The notes beneath the pieces were generated by a model, which had not been told where the DNA came from, did no database searches, and was given only the letters and a program-made list of their open reading frames with translations. From positions 1-46,671 of the forward strand of contig NZ_WMDQ01000021.1 in NCBI RefSeq assembly GCF_009707955.1: a DNA stretch of 46,671 nucleotides, written 5' to 3'. Within the stretch, counting starts at the first letter, position 1. The number at the start of each line of letters is the position of its first letter. A program made the translations under genes and the position numbers. The DNA comes from Flavobacterium sp. LC2016-13. Lineage in GTDB: Bacteria; Bacteroidota; Bacteroidia; Flavobacteriales; Flavobacteriaceae. Below are positions 34,601 to 46,300 of the stretch, in pieces.

Positions 34601-37349
34601 TTCTTGGCAAGATGAAATGCTCGTAAGTAATGAAGGTACTAGATTATGGCAATTTTGGAAGAAACAGTTGGAAGGAGAACTTCCTGTTTTAAATTTACCT
34701 GTTGATTATCCACGGAGTTTAACAACTGAAAATGTAGGAGCAACTTACAGATTTGATATTGATAAAGATCTAGTAGAAAAACTCAAGGAATTTTCTAAAA
34801 AAGAATCAGCTACACTTTTCATGTCAGCTCTAACCTTGTTTAAAATACTACTTTACAGATATACTAATACTGAAGATATTATTATAGGTTCACCAACTTC
34901 AGGCCGTAGTAAAATGGAATTTGCTGGACTTGTAGGAGACTTTATAAATATGACTGTAGTTAGAACAAAACCATCTAATATTCTTTCATTCAGGGAGTAT
35001 TTAGGAAAAGTAAAACAGACAGTACTTGATGTGCTTTCTAATCAGGATTTCCCTTTCCCTTTAATTGTTAAAAAATTAAATCCAAAAAGAGAAGCAGGGC
35101 AAACCCCAATTTTTCAAAGTATGTTTAGTCTACAAAAGCCTCAAAAGTTTGAAGAAATTATTGCCCTTATGGAAGGAGATAATGTGAAGTGGGGTGAATT
35201 AGAACTTAGCCCGTTTAATATGCCTCAGCAAGAAGGGCAATTTGATATCACGCTTGAATTGATTGAGAATAGCAAAGGTATAGCTGGTATTTTTAAATAT
35301 AATTATAAGTTGTTTAACGAAAGTACTATTGTTAGGATGCAAGAACAATATGTAAACTTGATGCGTGCTTTATTAGATAATCCAGATCAACTTATATCAA
35401 CAGTTTCTATGCACAACAAAGTGACTGAGGATACGATTCTGAAAAAATGGATCGGTAATAATGTTAAATTATCAGAAAAAGGCATTAATACACTTATTGA
35501 AGAACAAGTTGCTAGAAATGCAACAACAACTGCATTGGTTGATGGGGACGAAGAGCTTAGTTATTCTGAATTGGATTGCAGAGCAAATCAGTTTGCTGCT
35601 TACTTGATATCCAAGGGAGTTAAAAAAGGTGAATTGGTTGGAATCTGTACTGAAAGATCTTTTAACATGGTAATATGTATTCTAGCTGTACTAAAATCAG
35701 GTGCAGCTTATGTTCCACTTGATCCGGATTTTCCTGTTGAAAGGTTAAACTTTATCACTTCAGACTCTAATATTTCATACCTTATTACAGAAAATAATCA
35801 CTTTAAGTTATTTGGTGAATTTAACGGAGTTGTAATTGATTTAGATCAAGAAGCTAGGAACATTGCAAAACAACCTTATGAGCAAAATAGTATAACTGTG
35901 TATTCTGATGATTTGGCATATGTAATATATACATCAGGTAGTACAGGTAGACCAAAAGGAACATTAATTACTCATGGGAATGTTGTTAATTTTTGCAAGG
36001 GAATGAATACTTCGCTTGGTTCTGATCCAGGAACACTACTTGCTGTAACCACAATTTCATTTGATATAGCTGTTTTGGAATTGATATGGACTTTAACCAA
36101 TGGATTTAAGGTCGTTTTGCAAGAGAATAATATAAAAAATTTGGCTACTCCATCTATGGATTCTTTAACAAGTTTAAATGAACTGGAAAATAGTAATCCA
36201 TTACCTGAAGCAGGAACAATTAAAATTTACAGCGTTGTTGAAAATATTATAAAAAACAAAGTATCTCATTTACAATGTACACCTTCATTAATGCGTATTC
36301 TGATAAATGACGATAATACTAGGAATGAATTAAAATGGCTTAAAAAAATTATGTTGGGAGGAGAAAAGCTTCCCTTGGAGTTGATAAAAAAAATAAATGC
36401 TGTATCTGAAGCAGAAATTTTCAACATGTACGGACCAACAGAAACAACAGTGTGGTCATCCGTTAAAAAAATCGACAAACAAGCAACTAGGATTACTCTT
36501 GGATCACCGATTGACAATACACAATTTTATATTCTTGACTCCTTTCTCAATCCTGTATCAGAAGGAATGTTAGGAGAATTATATATTGGAGGAAAAGGTG
36601 TTACAGCTGGATATATAAACAGACCAGCTTTAACCGAGGAAAAATTTATAAAAAATCCATTTAGTGATGAGTATAATCTTATTTACAGAACAGGTGACTT
36701 AGTCCGTTATGACAGCAATAACGAAATTGAATATATTGAGCGTGCAGATTTACAAGTAAAGGTAAATGGTCATAGAATCGAAATAGAGGAAATAGAAATT
36801 ATACTTAACCAGATGCCACTAGTCGAACAGGGTGTAGTTGTCTGTGTGAAAAAAGATGAAAATGATGCGCTCGTGGCCTGTATAGTTGTCAGTGAAGGTG
36901 AACAGTTAGATATCAAGACGCTTCGTTCACAATTAAAAATGGTTCTTCCCGCATACATGATTCCTGGATTTTTTCATATTATTCCTGAAATTCCATTGAC
37001 TGCTAATGGAAAGATTAATAGGAGTGTATTACAAAATTTAGATATAGAAATCTCATCTCAAAATGAATATGTAGCGCCGAGAAATGATTTAGAAGAAAAG
37101 TTGGTGAATATTTGGAAAGAGTTGTTAAATGTTCAAAGAGTAGGTATTTATGACGATTTTTTTGAGTTGGGTGGACATTCACTTTTAGCCGTAAAACTTA
37201 TTTCTGAAATTAGAAAAATAATTGAAGTAGATATTGAAATGAGGCTATTATTTGAATTAACAAACATAGCTTTAATTTCAGAATACATAGAAATGACAAA
37301 ATTAAATTTACTAGATACTTCTAAAGTTTATCATAAAATTGAATTATAA
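28668..37349 (+). CDS. hybrid PKS-NRPS: KS-AT-DH-KR-ACP-C-A(Gly)-PCP
   Basis: 2893 residues. An N-terminal coiled coil (1-30, KQSLGVIKKLKNEVQKLKEN) should dock with PKS1. KS (32-455): Cys205, His340, His380. AT (about 560-870): Ser652 in GHSIGE and HAFH at 750-753, predicting malonyl-CoA; its first motif is YNGQGTQ rather than FPGQGSQ. DH (922-1200): His955, Asp1125. KR (about 1420-1640): TGGLGDLG from 1425, Ser1568, Tyr1581, Asn1585. ACP Ser1743. There is no ER, so an alpha,beta-double bond should remain. C (about 1805-2230): HHMCCDG at 1936-1942. A (about 2265-2780): YTSGSTGRPKG, Asp2466; my reading of the ten specificity positions is D-I-L-Q-M-G-M-V-W-K, close to glycine codes. PCP Ser2838. 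This protein adds one ketide unit and then condenses glycine. It starts 44 bp after PKS1. Confidence 0.92.
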   Translation: MEKEQLTEKLKQSLGVIKKLKNEVQKLKENDGPIAVIGMACKLPGKVNNTEDFWQLLLDKKNGIVDIPADRWNIDDFYDENLSVPGKMCVRKGGFIDDIDLFDAQFFGISPIEAEALDPQQRILLQTTLQAIESAGIPTEKLKGSLSSVFIGIASPEYIQQRAATKQYHLMDVYDVTGNTPCTAAGRISYNFDLKGSNLALDTACSSSLAAIHLACNSLHNGESDLAIAGGVNLMLEPNAHIIFSKMGALSPEGECRSFDANANGFVRSEGCGVVLLKRLKDAERDGDNILAVIKGSALNQDGKSNGLIAPNGLAQQEVLKSALLKANMTPSEIDYIETHGTGTPLGDPIEIEAINRVYGKDRINKNTLHIGSVKTNVGHLESASGITSFIKAVLSLKNRCIPANLNFKTPSPHIEWMDFVKVPIETTKYNIVDKPMAVGVSAFGFSGTNAHVILEEYKTKTNNSEDSLKNHIVFLSAKTDKSLLDIATRYKIFLKTNSQISLSDFSYTTGIGRSHFAKRLAIITSSTSDCLVQLDQLQNPKNESIVISGLFPESTKLITSFLYNGQGTQYPGMGKELYHSQPVFKAAVDECIEYIDKEIEFSFLDLLLGENIKQDLNQTEWAQPAIFIIEYALTKLWEYWGIKPNYILGHSIGEYAAACYSGIFSLQDALKLITARGKLMEGLKNPGKMISIVANEEKARIIIDRFEQVSIAAINGDESVVLSGDAKQIDEIISIHGEQIKMKPLNVSHAFHSPLMKPMLEEFSKLCKTITYNNTSTIQIISSVTGKIITNEMSTSDYWVDHVIKTVKFKKGLEMLVSLGANVFLEIGADAVLSGLSKTKVDQKSSLVITSLKKNRNNNESILFALAQLYVNGANVFWQNFYQHTKNSKISIPTYPFQTKRYWLENNIDKEIGIHNKPNEHPLLGSKRKLAGSINTYIWEQQFNLRSISYLCDHKIENTIIFPAACYTEMAVSAVKELSSQKHIELNSIKFEKVFILKDEEIYELQMQVKKEDNNFHFSIYSRTLRKEKDSEWVFRMSGMAITKEDTKQSVTLDIDAIKKRSLRQLSGAAFYADWYKSGNHWENTFKGVSEIWIGKDEILSFSKTPVDIVGQMKDYHSHPALMDICGQLLAAGIEGTKESAFVGKGIGAVKIHDHLSGDAFWSYAKILNNDTINRKLIGDVQVFNSAVELVAETTNVEFEFIGSQSNEIKIEQWIHEVEWIDMDIISEAIEQKDSWLIFDRAKTLGAKLFSSVNQHGLNAIVIEEVERLKTCIENNQKIIYIPQNIIGESSDYLNEIYLIIQEIEIIIKTITDYNGEAIKLWVITRGAWSYSAEEKLLHATLWGFVKSLELENEKIWGGIIDIENSNSEKFNFEQILSLICREQKEKQILIGENSIQVPRLRKAKITPPSNELKFRKDATYMITGGLGDLGLLTAEWMIKMGARRLILTSRNGLPSRNKWKDIDSLSKIGNKINAVKKLELNGAHIEILKLDVADEKKISTWYDEYCSASFPPIKGVIHAAGNVSYTPFGESNAQKAIEQLSPKILGVINLDKILNDNLDFFIMYSSASAILASPGLNIYAAANSFMDALALSRTNRGLKTLSINWGAWSDTGLVNEALKNQKSSYKIMNLISPSQGMSALELVWNSSLGRLAVLPVDWSSWTTLFPSSANMPFFNEVIEFINPIRDDNSEWVDFLNEFNGNQEATVLEIEKYLIQKISVLLRLDKGDISTHISLAEYGLDSMMAIELKNKIETNLKVILSMVDLIQGPSINELAMIIAERLNNKIETIAIEHKHQELSAGINYKLSAGQESLWTLYQMNPSSSAYNVAFTTRIMNGLNLDKWKEAIEIIVNRHETLRISFSTSETGIHQTLRPLGQKKSFSFNIIDACNWDNEKLYEEVKSAYEIPFNLENDPLLRVDMFDEGKGSFVMLLTLHHMCCDGWSLWVLLDELKEVYSSLCTNKEIILTEKIFNYFDFVSWQDEMLVSNEGTRLWQFWKKQLEGELPVLNLPVDYPRSLTTENVGATYRFDIDKDLVEKLKEFSKKESATLFMSALTLFKILLYRYTNTEDIIIGSPTSGRSKMEFAGLVGDFINMTVVRTKPSNILSFREYLGKVKQTVLDVLSNQDFPFPLIVKKLNPKREAGQTPIFQSMFSLQKPQKFEEIIALMEGDNVKWGELELSPFNMPQQEGQFDITLELIENSKGIAGIFKYNYKLFNESTIVRMQEQYVNLMRALLDNPDQLISTVSMHNKVTEDTILKKWIGNNVKLSEKGINTLIEEQVARNATTTALVDGDEELSYSELDCRANQFAAYLISKGVKKGELVGICTERSFNMVICILAVLKSGAAYVPLDPDFPVERLNFITSDSNISYLITENNHFKLFGEFNGVVIDLDQEARNIAKQPYEQNSITVYSDDLAYVIYTSGSTGRPKGTLITHGNVVNFCKGMNTSLGSDPGTLLAVTTISFDIAVLELIWTLTNGFKVVLQENNIKNLATPSMDSLTSLNELENSNPLPEAGTIKIYSVVENIIKNKVSHLQCTPSLMRILINDDNTRNELKWLKKIMLGGEKLPLELIKKINAVSEAEIFNMYGPTETTVWSSVKKIDKQATRITLGSPIDNTQFYILDSFLNPVSEGMLGELYIGGKGVTAGYINRPALTEEKFIKNPFSDEYNLIYRTGDLVRYDSNNEIEYIERADLQVKVNGHRIEIEEIEIILNQMPLVEQGVVVCVKKDENDALVACIVVSEGEQLDIKTLRSQLKMVLPAYMIPGFFHIIPEIPLTANGKINRSVLQNLDIEISSQNEYVAPRNDLEEKLVNIWKELLNVQRVGIYDDFFELGGHSLLAVKLISEIRKIIEVDIEMRLLFELTNIALISEYIEMTKLNLLDTSKVYHKIEL

Positions 37350-37364
37350 AAAAACACCAAATTA

Positions 37365-40300
37365 ATGCAAGAAAATAGCATCTCAACAGTTTTAGCCCTA
37401 TTAAAAAAAGCAAATGATCATGGAATTATTGTTTCTAAAAATAATGATAAACTTAATTTACATTTTACCGATGATGCCATAATAGATAATGCTATAATAG
37501 AAGATTTAAAATTTCAAAAACAGGCAATATTAAATTTTTTGAGCAATCAATTAATGGAACCTAAGGAAGAAGAATTATCAATTTCAGAGTTTGTAAAGTC
37601 TAGAAATAATGTCTTCAGCAAAATTCCTTTGTCATTTTCACAGGAAAGACTTTGGTTTGTTGATAAATTTCAAAAAAGTGCTCAATATAATCTACCAGCT
37701 GTTTTTAAAATAAATGGAGACTTAAATATCCAAATGTTAGAGCAATCTTTTAACGATATTATAAAGCGTCACAAAGTTTTAAGTTCTAATTTTAAAGATG
37801 AAGACGGAGTTCCTTACCAAAGTGAAATATTGGATATTGAGTGGAATATAAAAATTATCAATGATTCAAAAACTAATGACGACAAAGCTATAAATGAATA
37901 TATACTTAATGAGATTCAGAAGGATTTTGATCTTTCAAAAGATTATTTAATTAGAGGTACGATAATAAACTTTTCTGATGAGGTTTTACTTGTTGTTGTT
38001 TTGCATCACATAATATCTGACGGATGGTCAATTCCAATTTTTATTAATGAATTGAGCGAATTATATCGATCAAAAAAAAATAATAGATCTGCTAATCTAA
38101 GCGTGCTACCAGTACAATATTCGGATTATTCACTATGGCAAAGAGAGTATTGGGAAAAATTGGTTCTCGAAGATAAATTGAAGTACTGGGAGAAAACATT
38201 GGATGGAGTAACTCCAATAAATTTACCTATTGATTATTCTTATCCTTCACTTCAAAGTAATAATGGAGATCTTATAGATTTTAGCTTTTCAAAGCAATTA
38301 AACGAAAATGTCATTAGTTTTTCAAAACACAATAAAGTCAGTGTTTTTATGACTCTTTTAAGTGCCTTGAAAATATTAATGTACAAGTATACAGGTCAAA
38401 ATGATGTTTGCATAGGTACACCTGTCGCTAATAGGAGTCAAAATGAATTGGAAAATCTTGTTGGATTTTTTGTTAATACTATTGCTTTAAGAAGTTATCT
38501 GAATGAAAATGAAAGTGTTAGTGTTTTTGTAGATCAAATCCGTAAAGTAACTTTAGAGTCATATTCAAATCAAGATGTGCCTTTCGAAAAAGTTGTTGAA
38601 CGAGTTGTTAAAGATAGAGATGTAAGTCGTAGTCCGATATTTCAGGTTTTATTAGTTCTACAGAATGAACCTTATGCACAGGTAATAAATATTGATGATG
38701 TAACTCTAACGCAATTAAAAATAGAAAAAAAGACATCTAAGTTTGATATTACTTTTGAATTCATTCAAAATAAGTCAGGACTTGAATTGAGTATAGAATA
38801 TTGTACAGATTTATTTAAACAAGAGACAATAGAGCGCATGGCAAGTCATTATGAACTTCTGTTAAGTAATATTGTAGATAATCCGCATCAACAGATAAAA
38901 GATCTTAAATTTCTAAGTTTAGAAGAAGAGAAAACATTAACGGCAGACTTCAATGATACCTTAAAGACATATGATCATGATAAAACTTTAGTCGATTTAT
39001 TAAAAATCCAAGCGAATCAATCGCCAGATGATATAGCCTTGATTTTTGATGAAGAAGAATTAACATACAGAGAACTTGATGAGCGTTCGAATCAGTTAGC
39101 GCATTACCTTCAAAGAAGAGGAGTAAAAAAGGAATCATTAGTAGCAATATGTATTGATCGTTCTATTGAAATGATTGTAGGATTGCTTGGAATTATAAAA
39201 GCCGGAGGTGCCTACGTACCTATAGACCCTGAATATCCTATTAGCAGAATTAACTATATGTTAGAAGATTCGGGAAGTGAAATTCTTTTAACCAGTTCAG
39301 AAAGCTGCCCATTGACATTAAATGATCCAGAGATAGATTTGATCTATTTAGATCAAGAGTCTGAGAATCTAAATAACGAATCCATTTTGGCTTTAGATAT
39401 TGAAATTAGTGTTGATAATTTAGTTTATGTGATTTATACCTCTGGTTCGACAGGTACTCCAAAAGGAGTTATGGTAGAGCATAAAAATATTGTAAATCGA
39501 TTGTATTGGACGCAGGAATATTATGGGCTGACTCCATTAGACAAAACTTTACAAAAAACATCCTTTAGTTTTGATGTTTCAGTTTGGGAAATATTTTGGC
39601 CTTTGATAAGCGGTTCAAAATTAGTTTTAGCAAAACCTGGAGGACAGAAAGACAGCTTTTATTTAAAAAATATAATCGCGGAGCAGGAAATAACAACGAT
39701 TCATTTTGTCCCTTCAATGCTTGAAGTGTTTTTGCAAGACATAAACCTTGATGATTGCAGAACATTAAAACGTGTCTTATGCAGTGGAGAAGAGCTTAAG
39801 AAGAGTCATGTTTTAACATTTAGAGAAAAATTACCGGTAACAGCATTGTATAACTTATACGGTCCAACTGAGGCCGCAGTAGATGTTACTTACTGGCAGG
39901 TTCCATTGGATGTAAAAGGACTTGAAATAGTTCCGATTGGTCAGCCTGTTTCAAATACCAGTTTATACATTTTGGATAAAGATGGAAATACAGTACCCAT
40001 AGGCGTTGTAGGAGAATTATTCATTGGTGGAATACAAGTGGCACGAGGTTACCTGAATCTTCCTGACCTAACTAAAGAACGCTTTATTTCAAGCCCTTTT
40101 CAAGAGAATATACAATCTAGATTGTATAAAACTGGCGATTTGGCTCGCTGGTTATCTGATGGTAATATTGAATATGTGGGAAGAAGGGACAATCAGGTTA
40201 AAATTAGAGGTTTTCGAATAGAGTTGGGAGAGATAGAAAGTGTTTTACAAGAAATACCAGGTATCAAACAAAGTATTGTAATTGCTCGAGAAGGAAGTGA

Positions 40301-43300
40301 TTTGAATAAACAATTAATAGCATATATCGTTTCAGATGGAGTTTTAGATTTAATAGAAGTACAGCAATTTCTTAGAACGAGGCTGCCAGATTATATGATC
40401 CCATTATCTATTATAAGTATAGATGAAATTCCATTGACATCTAATGGTAAGATTAATAAGAAAGCATTACCAAAATTCAATGATTCAGTTTTAAATCGTA
40501 AAGAATATACTGAGCCTAGAAATGAAATAGAAGAAGAAATAGTAAGTATTTGGGGAGAATTATTAAATATCGATAAAATTAGTATTTACGATAATTTTTT
40601 TGATTTAGGAGGACATTCACTGCTAGCTGTTAGGGTAATTTCCTTGATAAGGAAAAGATTAAATATTGAAGCTGAAGTGAAACAATTATTCATCAATCCT
40701 ACAGTTGGAGGTTTTTCAGAGTATATTCATAGATGTAAAATAGTTCGTGTTTCTACAACAATTGAAAAACAAAAAAGGACTGAAAACATACCTCTTTCTT
40801 TTGCACAGGAGCGACTATGGTTTGTTGATAAAAAACAAGGAAGTGTTCAATTTCATTTACCAGTCGTATTAGAATTACTTGGAAATGTGAATGTTGAAAT
40901 TTTATATAACTCATTTAAAAAAATAATTGATAGACACGAAATATTAAGAACAGTTTTTGTAGAAAATAAAGGAGAAGTATTTCAAAAAATATTAAAAATA
41001 GATGACGAATCAGTTTCATTTTTTGAAGAAATAAATACGACTGAAAAAGAAGATTTAAATTACCTAATACAGAATGAGATAGATAAACCCTTTAATCTGT
41101 CAAAAGATTTATTATTGAGAGTGAAGCTATTTAAACTTTCAACTGAAAAATGCTGTTTACTCTTAGTTATGCATCATATAAATATTGATGGTTGGTCGCT
41201 GCCAATTTTTGTAAAGGAATTATTGGAAATTTATGAATCTGAAGAAAAAGGAATTGAACATGGATTAAAAGAACTTCCGATTCAATATGCAGACTTTGCT
41301 ATTTGGGAAAGATCAAATACTGATGAAGTAACTTTAAATACAAAACTTAAGTTTTGGGAAGAAAAACTAAAAGATCTTTCTCAATTAAATTTACCTACGG
41401 ATTATCCGCGACCAAAATTTCTAAGCCTAAAAGGGAGTAATGCAAGGTATAATATTGATAAAGAGTTAAGTAGTAAATTAAAAAAATATAGTAAAGAGGA
41501 AGGGGTTACCCTATTTATGTCAATGATGGCTATTTTTAAAGTAATGCTTTATAAATATACTAATCAAGAAGATATATGTATTGGGACATCAGTAGCAAAT
41601 CGAAATTATGATGAAATAGAAGAGTTAATTGGATTCTTTGCTAATCGATTAGTTTTAAGAAATTCAGTAAAAGGAGATAGTTTATTCAAAGATTTTCTAA
41701 ATCAAATTAAAGATTCTACGTTAGATGTATTTAATAATCAAGACGTTTCTTTCGAAAAGATTGTAGAGCGAGTTCAACCTGAAAGGGATTTAAGTAGGAA
41801 TCCTTTATTTCAAATAGCATTTATATTTAATAATAATGAAATAATTCCTAGTATAAATATAGGGGAATTAACCGTTGTTGTGAAAGATTATGTTCAAAAA
41901 ACGTCTAAATTTGATCTAGCATTTAATGTGATTGAAACTGATTCTGAATTAGATATCTTTATAGAATATAATACGGATTTGTTTAAGGATTCAACTATTA
42001 ATAGAATGTTTGAACATTATGATACTCTTATATCTTCTATTCTAACAAATCCAAACTATACAATTGATCAATTAAATATTTTAGGAGAAGAAGAAAAGAA
42101 TAAAATATTAGTTGAATTTAATAAGCCTAAAGCTGATAAATTATATGATAAATCATTTATCGAATTATTTAAAGAACAAGCAAGAATTTCACCTTCAGAA
42201 AGGGCTCTAGTTTTTGAAAATCAAATATTAACGTATAAAGAGCTTGATCAAAAATCAAGTTTGCTGGCCAATTACCTTCTATCTAGAAATGTTAAGTCTC
42301 AAGAAATCATAGGTGTATGCTTGAAAAGTCCTCTGCAAATGGTTTTAGCTATATTGGGGATTTTAAAAATCAGATCGGTGTATTTATCAATTGACAGTGA
42401 ATTGCCAAAAAGTAGAATTAAATTTATAACAGAAGACACAAAATTAAAGTTTGTTTTGACTGATGAATTTTGTCAGAATTTATTTGATTCAGAAGATGAT
42501 TTAGAATTAATTAACATAGATAATAAAGCAATATTTGAAGAAAATGAATCAACAAAAGAACTTATATGTTTTGATGATTTTATCAATGATGACTTTTACA
42601 TTATCTATACTTCAGGCTCTACAGGAAAGCCCAAAGGAGTAGTTATATCACATCATAATGTTTTAGATTATATATCTGGTCTTTTTGAACACACAGATAT
42701 AACAATGTGTTCTTCATTTGGATTAATGTCAACAATGGCAGCAGATCTTGGTAATACCGTTTTGTTTAGCTCACTTCTCTTAGGCAAAACACTTCATTTA
42801 TTTTCAAGAGAGTCACTTACAAATGCAAGTAGTATGCATGAATATTTTGAGAATAACAAAGTTGATTGTATAAAGATTGTGCCATCTCATTGGAAATCCC
42901 TGGAATATAATAATAATAATATACTTCTGCCTAAACAAATGGTGATATTTGGGGGAGATAAATTAACGATGGATGTAATTGAAAAGATTAAAAATATTGA
43001 TCACCAATGTAAAGTTTTGAATCATTACGGCCCAACTGAAACAACTATTGGGAAATTATTGTATAAAGTTGATTTAACAGAAAAGAAAGACATTATACCT
43101 ATTGGCAAGCCATTTACAAATAGCGTTGTCTATATTTTAGATAAATTTAAAAACCCTGTTCCCATTGGAATTGCTGGAGAGTTATTTATTGGGGGTGCAG
43201 GAATTTCAAGAGGATATTATAATCAGCCTTATTTAACTAATGATAAGTTTATAGAGAATCCTTTCTCCGACGATTATAATGGTAAATTATACAGTACAGG

Positions 43301-46300
43301 AGATTTAGTTCGTTGGTTGTCAGATGGTAATATCGAATATATCGACAGAATTGGTAATCAAGTTAAAATAAATGGCTACAGGGTAGAGATTGGTGAAATC
43401 GAAAAGACTTTATCAGAAGTAAAAAATTTAAAACAAAATGTTGTTATAGTTCGTGAAGAGGATGAAAATAAATCTTTAGTAGCTTATGTGGTTACAGATG
43501 GCGATTTTGATAAGGAATTAATTAAGCAACAGCTGAAATTAAAATTACCTGATTACATGATTCCTGCATTAATTGTCAATTTAGAATCAATTCCTTTAAC
43601 TGCAAATGGGAAAATAGATAAAAAAGTATTATTAGAGAAAGAATTATCTCAAATAAATATTAAATATGTTGAACCAAGAGACGAATTAGAGCAGAAGTTA
43701 GCTACTATATGGGAAGAATTACTTAAACGAGATAAAATTGGAATTCATGATAATTTTTTTGAGTTAGGTGGACATTCTTTATTAGCAATTCGAGTTGGAT
43801 CTAGAATTAGAAAAGAGTTGAAGAAAGATTTGAGCATAAATGATTTGTTTTTGAACCCTACAATTGCATCTCTTTCGGTTTATATCAAAGCTATTGAATA
43901 TTCTAGTAAGTTATCAATTATAAAAATTAATGAACGCCCAGATGATATTCCATTATCCTATTCTCAGGAAAGATTATGGTTTATTGATAAGTTATATGGC
44001 AGTACACATTATCATATACCGTTTGCACTAAAAATAGAAGGATTTGTTGATAAAGATGTATTTGAAGATATGTTTAAAGTTTTAATAAATCGTCATGAGG
44101 CATTGAGAACTATTTTTATTGAAAAAAATGGAGCCGTTTATCAGGAAGTAATTACTCCTGATTTGTGGAGATTAGAATATGTAGAAAATTTTCAAATCAA
44201 TACGCAGGACGATATTGAAATTTTAATTAATCAAGAAATTTATAAACCCTTTAACTTAAATAAGGATTATCCTTTTAGAGTCAAAATTATTAAAGAAAAT
44301 ACAGATCAACATTACATGGTTGTTGTGATACATCATATCGCCGCGGATGGATGGTCAATACCAATTTTAATTAATGAATTAAAATCAATTCTCGAATCTA
44401 AAATAACAAAAGAACCTCAACAATTAAATGAGTTGCCTATTCAATATTCGGATTATACAATTTGGCAAAGACAATATTTCAATGAGAAGGTGCTGTCAGA
44501 GAAAACGACGTATTGGGAAAATAAATTAAAAAATACAGAAACTTTAAACTTACCATTAGATTACAAAAGACCCAATATACAGTCTATTAATGGTAGTTCT
44601 GTAGATTTTATTTTTGAAAGAACATTAGTTGATAAGCTAAAAAAAATATCAATAGATTGTGAAATAACTCTATTTATGGCACTTTTGAGTGGCTTAAAAA
44701 TATTAATGTATAAATATACTGGACAAAATGATGTTTGCATAGGTACACCTGTTGCTAATCGGGATCAAAACGAGCTCGAAGGACTTATAGGTTTTTTTGT
44801 AAATACAGTTGTAATGAGAAGTCATTTAGATGAGACTTCAAGTTTTCTTGAATTTTCAGAACAAATCAAAACGACTTGTTTAGAAGCATATTCGAATCAA
44901 GAAGTCCCTTTTGAGAAAATAGTCGAAAAAGTTGTTAAAAACAGAGATTTGAGTACAACTTCATTGTTTCAAGTTTTATTTGTTTTTCAAGACAAATCAG
45001 AGATATATGAAATTAATTTAGATTCTGCAGGTTTAAAATTCTCAATTCAGAAATTAAAACAATCTATAAGTAAATTTGATTTAATATTCAATCTAACAGA
45101 AAATAAGTCAGGACTTGAATTGAGTATAGAATATTGTACAGATTTATTTAAACAAGAGACAATAGAGCGCATGGCAAGTCATTATGAACTTCTGTTAAGT
45201 AATATTGTAGATAATCCGCATCAACAGATAAAAGATCTTAAATTTCTAAGTTTAGAAGAAGAGAAAACATTAACGGCAGACTTCAATGATACCTTAAAGA
45301 CATATGATCATGATAAAACTTTAGTCGATTTATTAAAAATCCAAGCGAATCAATCGCCAGATGATATAGCCTTGATTTTTGATGAAGAAGAATTAACATA
45401 CAGAGAACTTGATGAGCGTTCGAATCAGTTAGCGCATTACCTTCAAAGAAGAGGAGTAAAAAAGGAATCATTAGTAGCAATATGTATTGATCGTTCTATT
45501 GAAATGATTGTAGGATTGCTTGGAATTATAAAAGCCGGAGGTGCCTACGTACCTATAGACCCTGAATATCCTATTAGCAGAATTAACTATATGTTAGAAG
45601 ATTCGGGAAGTGAAATTCTTTTAACCAGTTCAGAAAGCTGCCCATTGACATTAAATGATCCAGAGATAGATTTGATCTATTTAGATCAAGAGTCTGAGAA
45701 TCTAAATAACGAATCCATTTTGGCTTTAGATATTGAAATTAGTGTTGATAATTTAGTTTATGTGATTTATACCTCTGGTTCGACAGGTACTCCAAAAGGA
45801 GTTATGGTAGAGCATAAAAATATTGTAAATCGATTGTATTGGACGCAGGAATATTATGGGCTGACTCCATTAGACAAAACTTTACAAAAAACATCCTTTA
45901 GTTTTGATGTTTCAGTTTGGGAAATATTTTGGCCTTTGATAAGCGGTTCAAAATTAGTTTTAGCAAAACCTGGAGGACAGAAAGACAGCTTTTATTTAAA
46001 AAATATAATCGCGGAGCAGGAAATAACAACGATTCATTTTGTCCCTTCAATGCTTGAAGTGTTTTTGCAAGACATAAACCTTGATGATTGCAGAACATTA
46101 AAACGTGTCTTATGCAGTGGAGAAGAGCTTAAGAAGAGTCATGTTTTAACATTTAGAGAAAAATTACCGGTAACAGCATTGTATAACTTATACGGTCCAA
46201 CTGAGGCCGCAGTAGATGTTACTTACTGGCAGGTTCCATTGGATGTAAAAGGACTTGAAATAGTTCCGATTGGTCAGCCTGTTTCAAATACCAGTTTATA

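Noticed and set aside
38950..39765. Pairs of identical minus-strand ORFs at 38950/45283 and 39565/45898
   Set aside because: They are antisense shadows of the duplicated A domain; they only serve to confirm the repeat.
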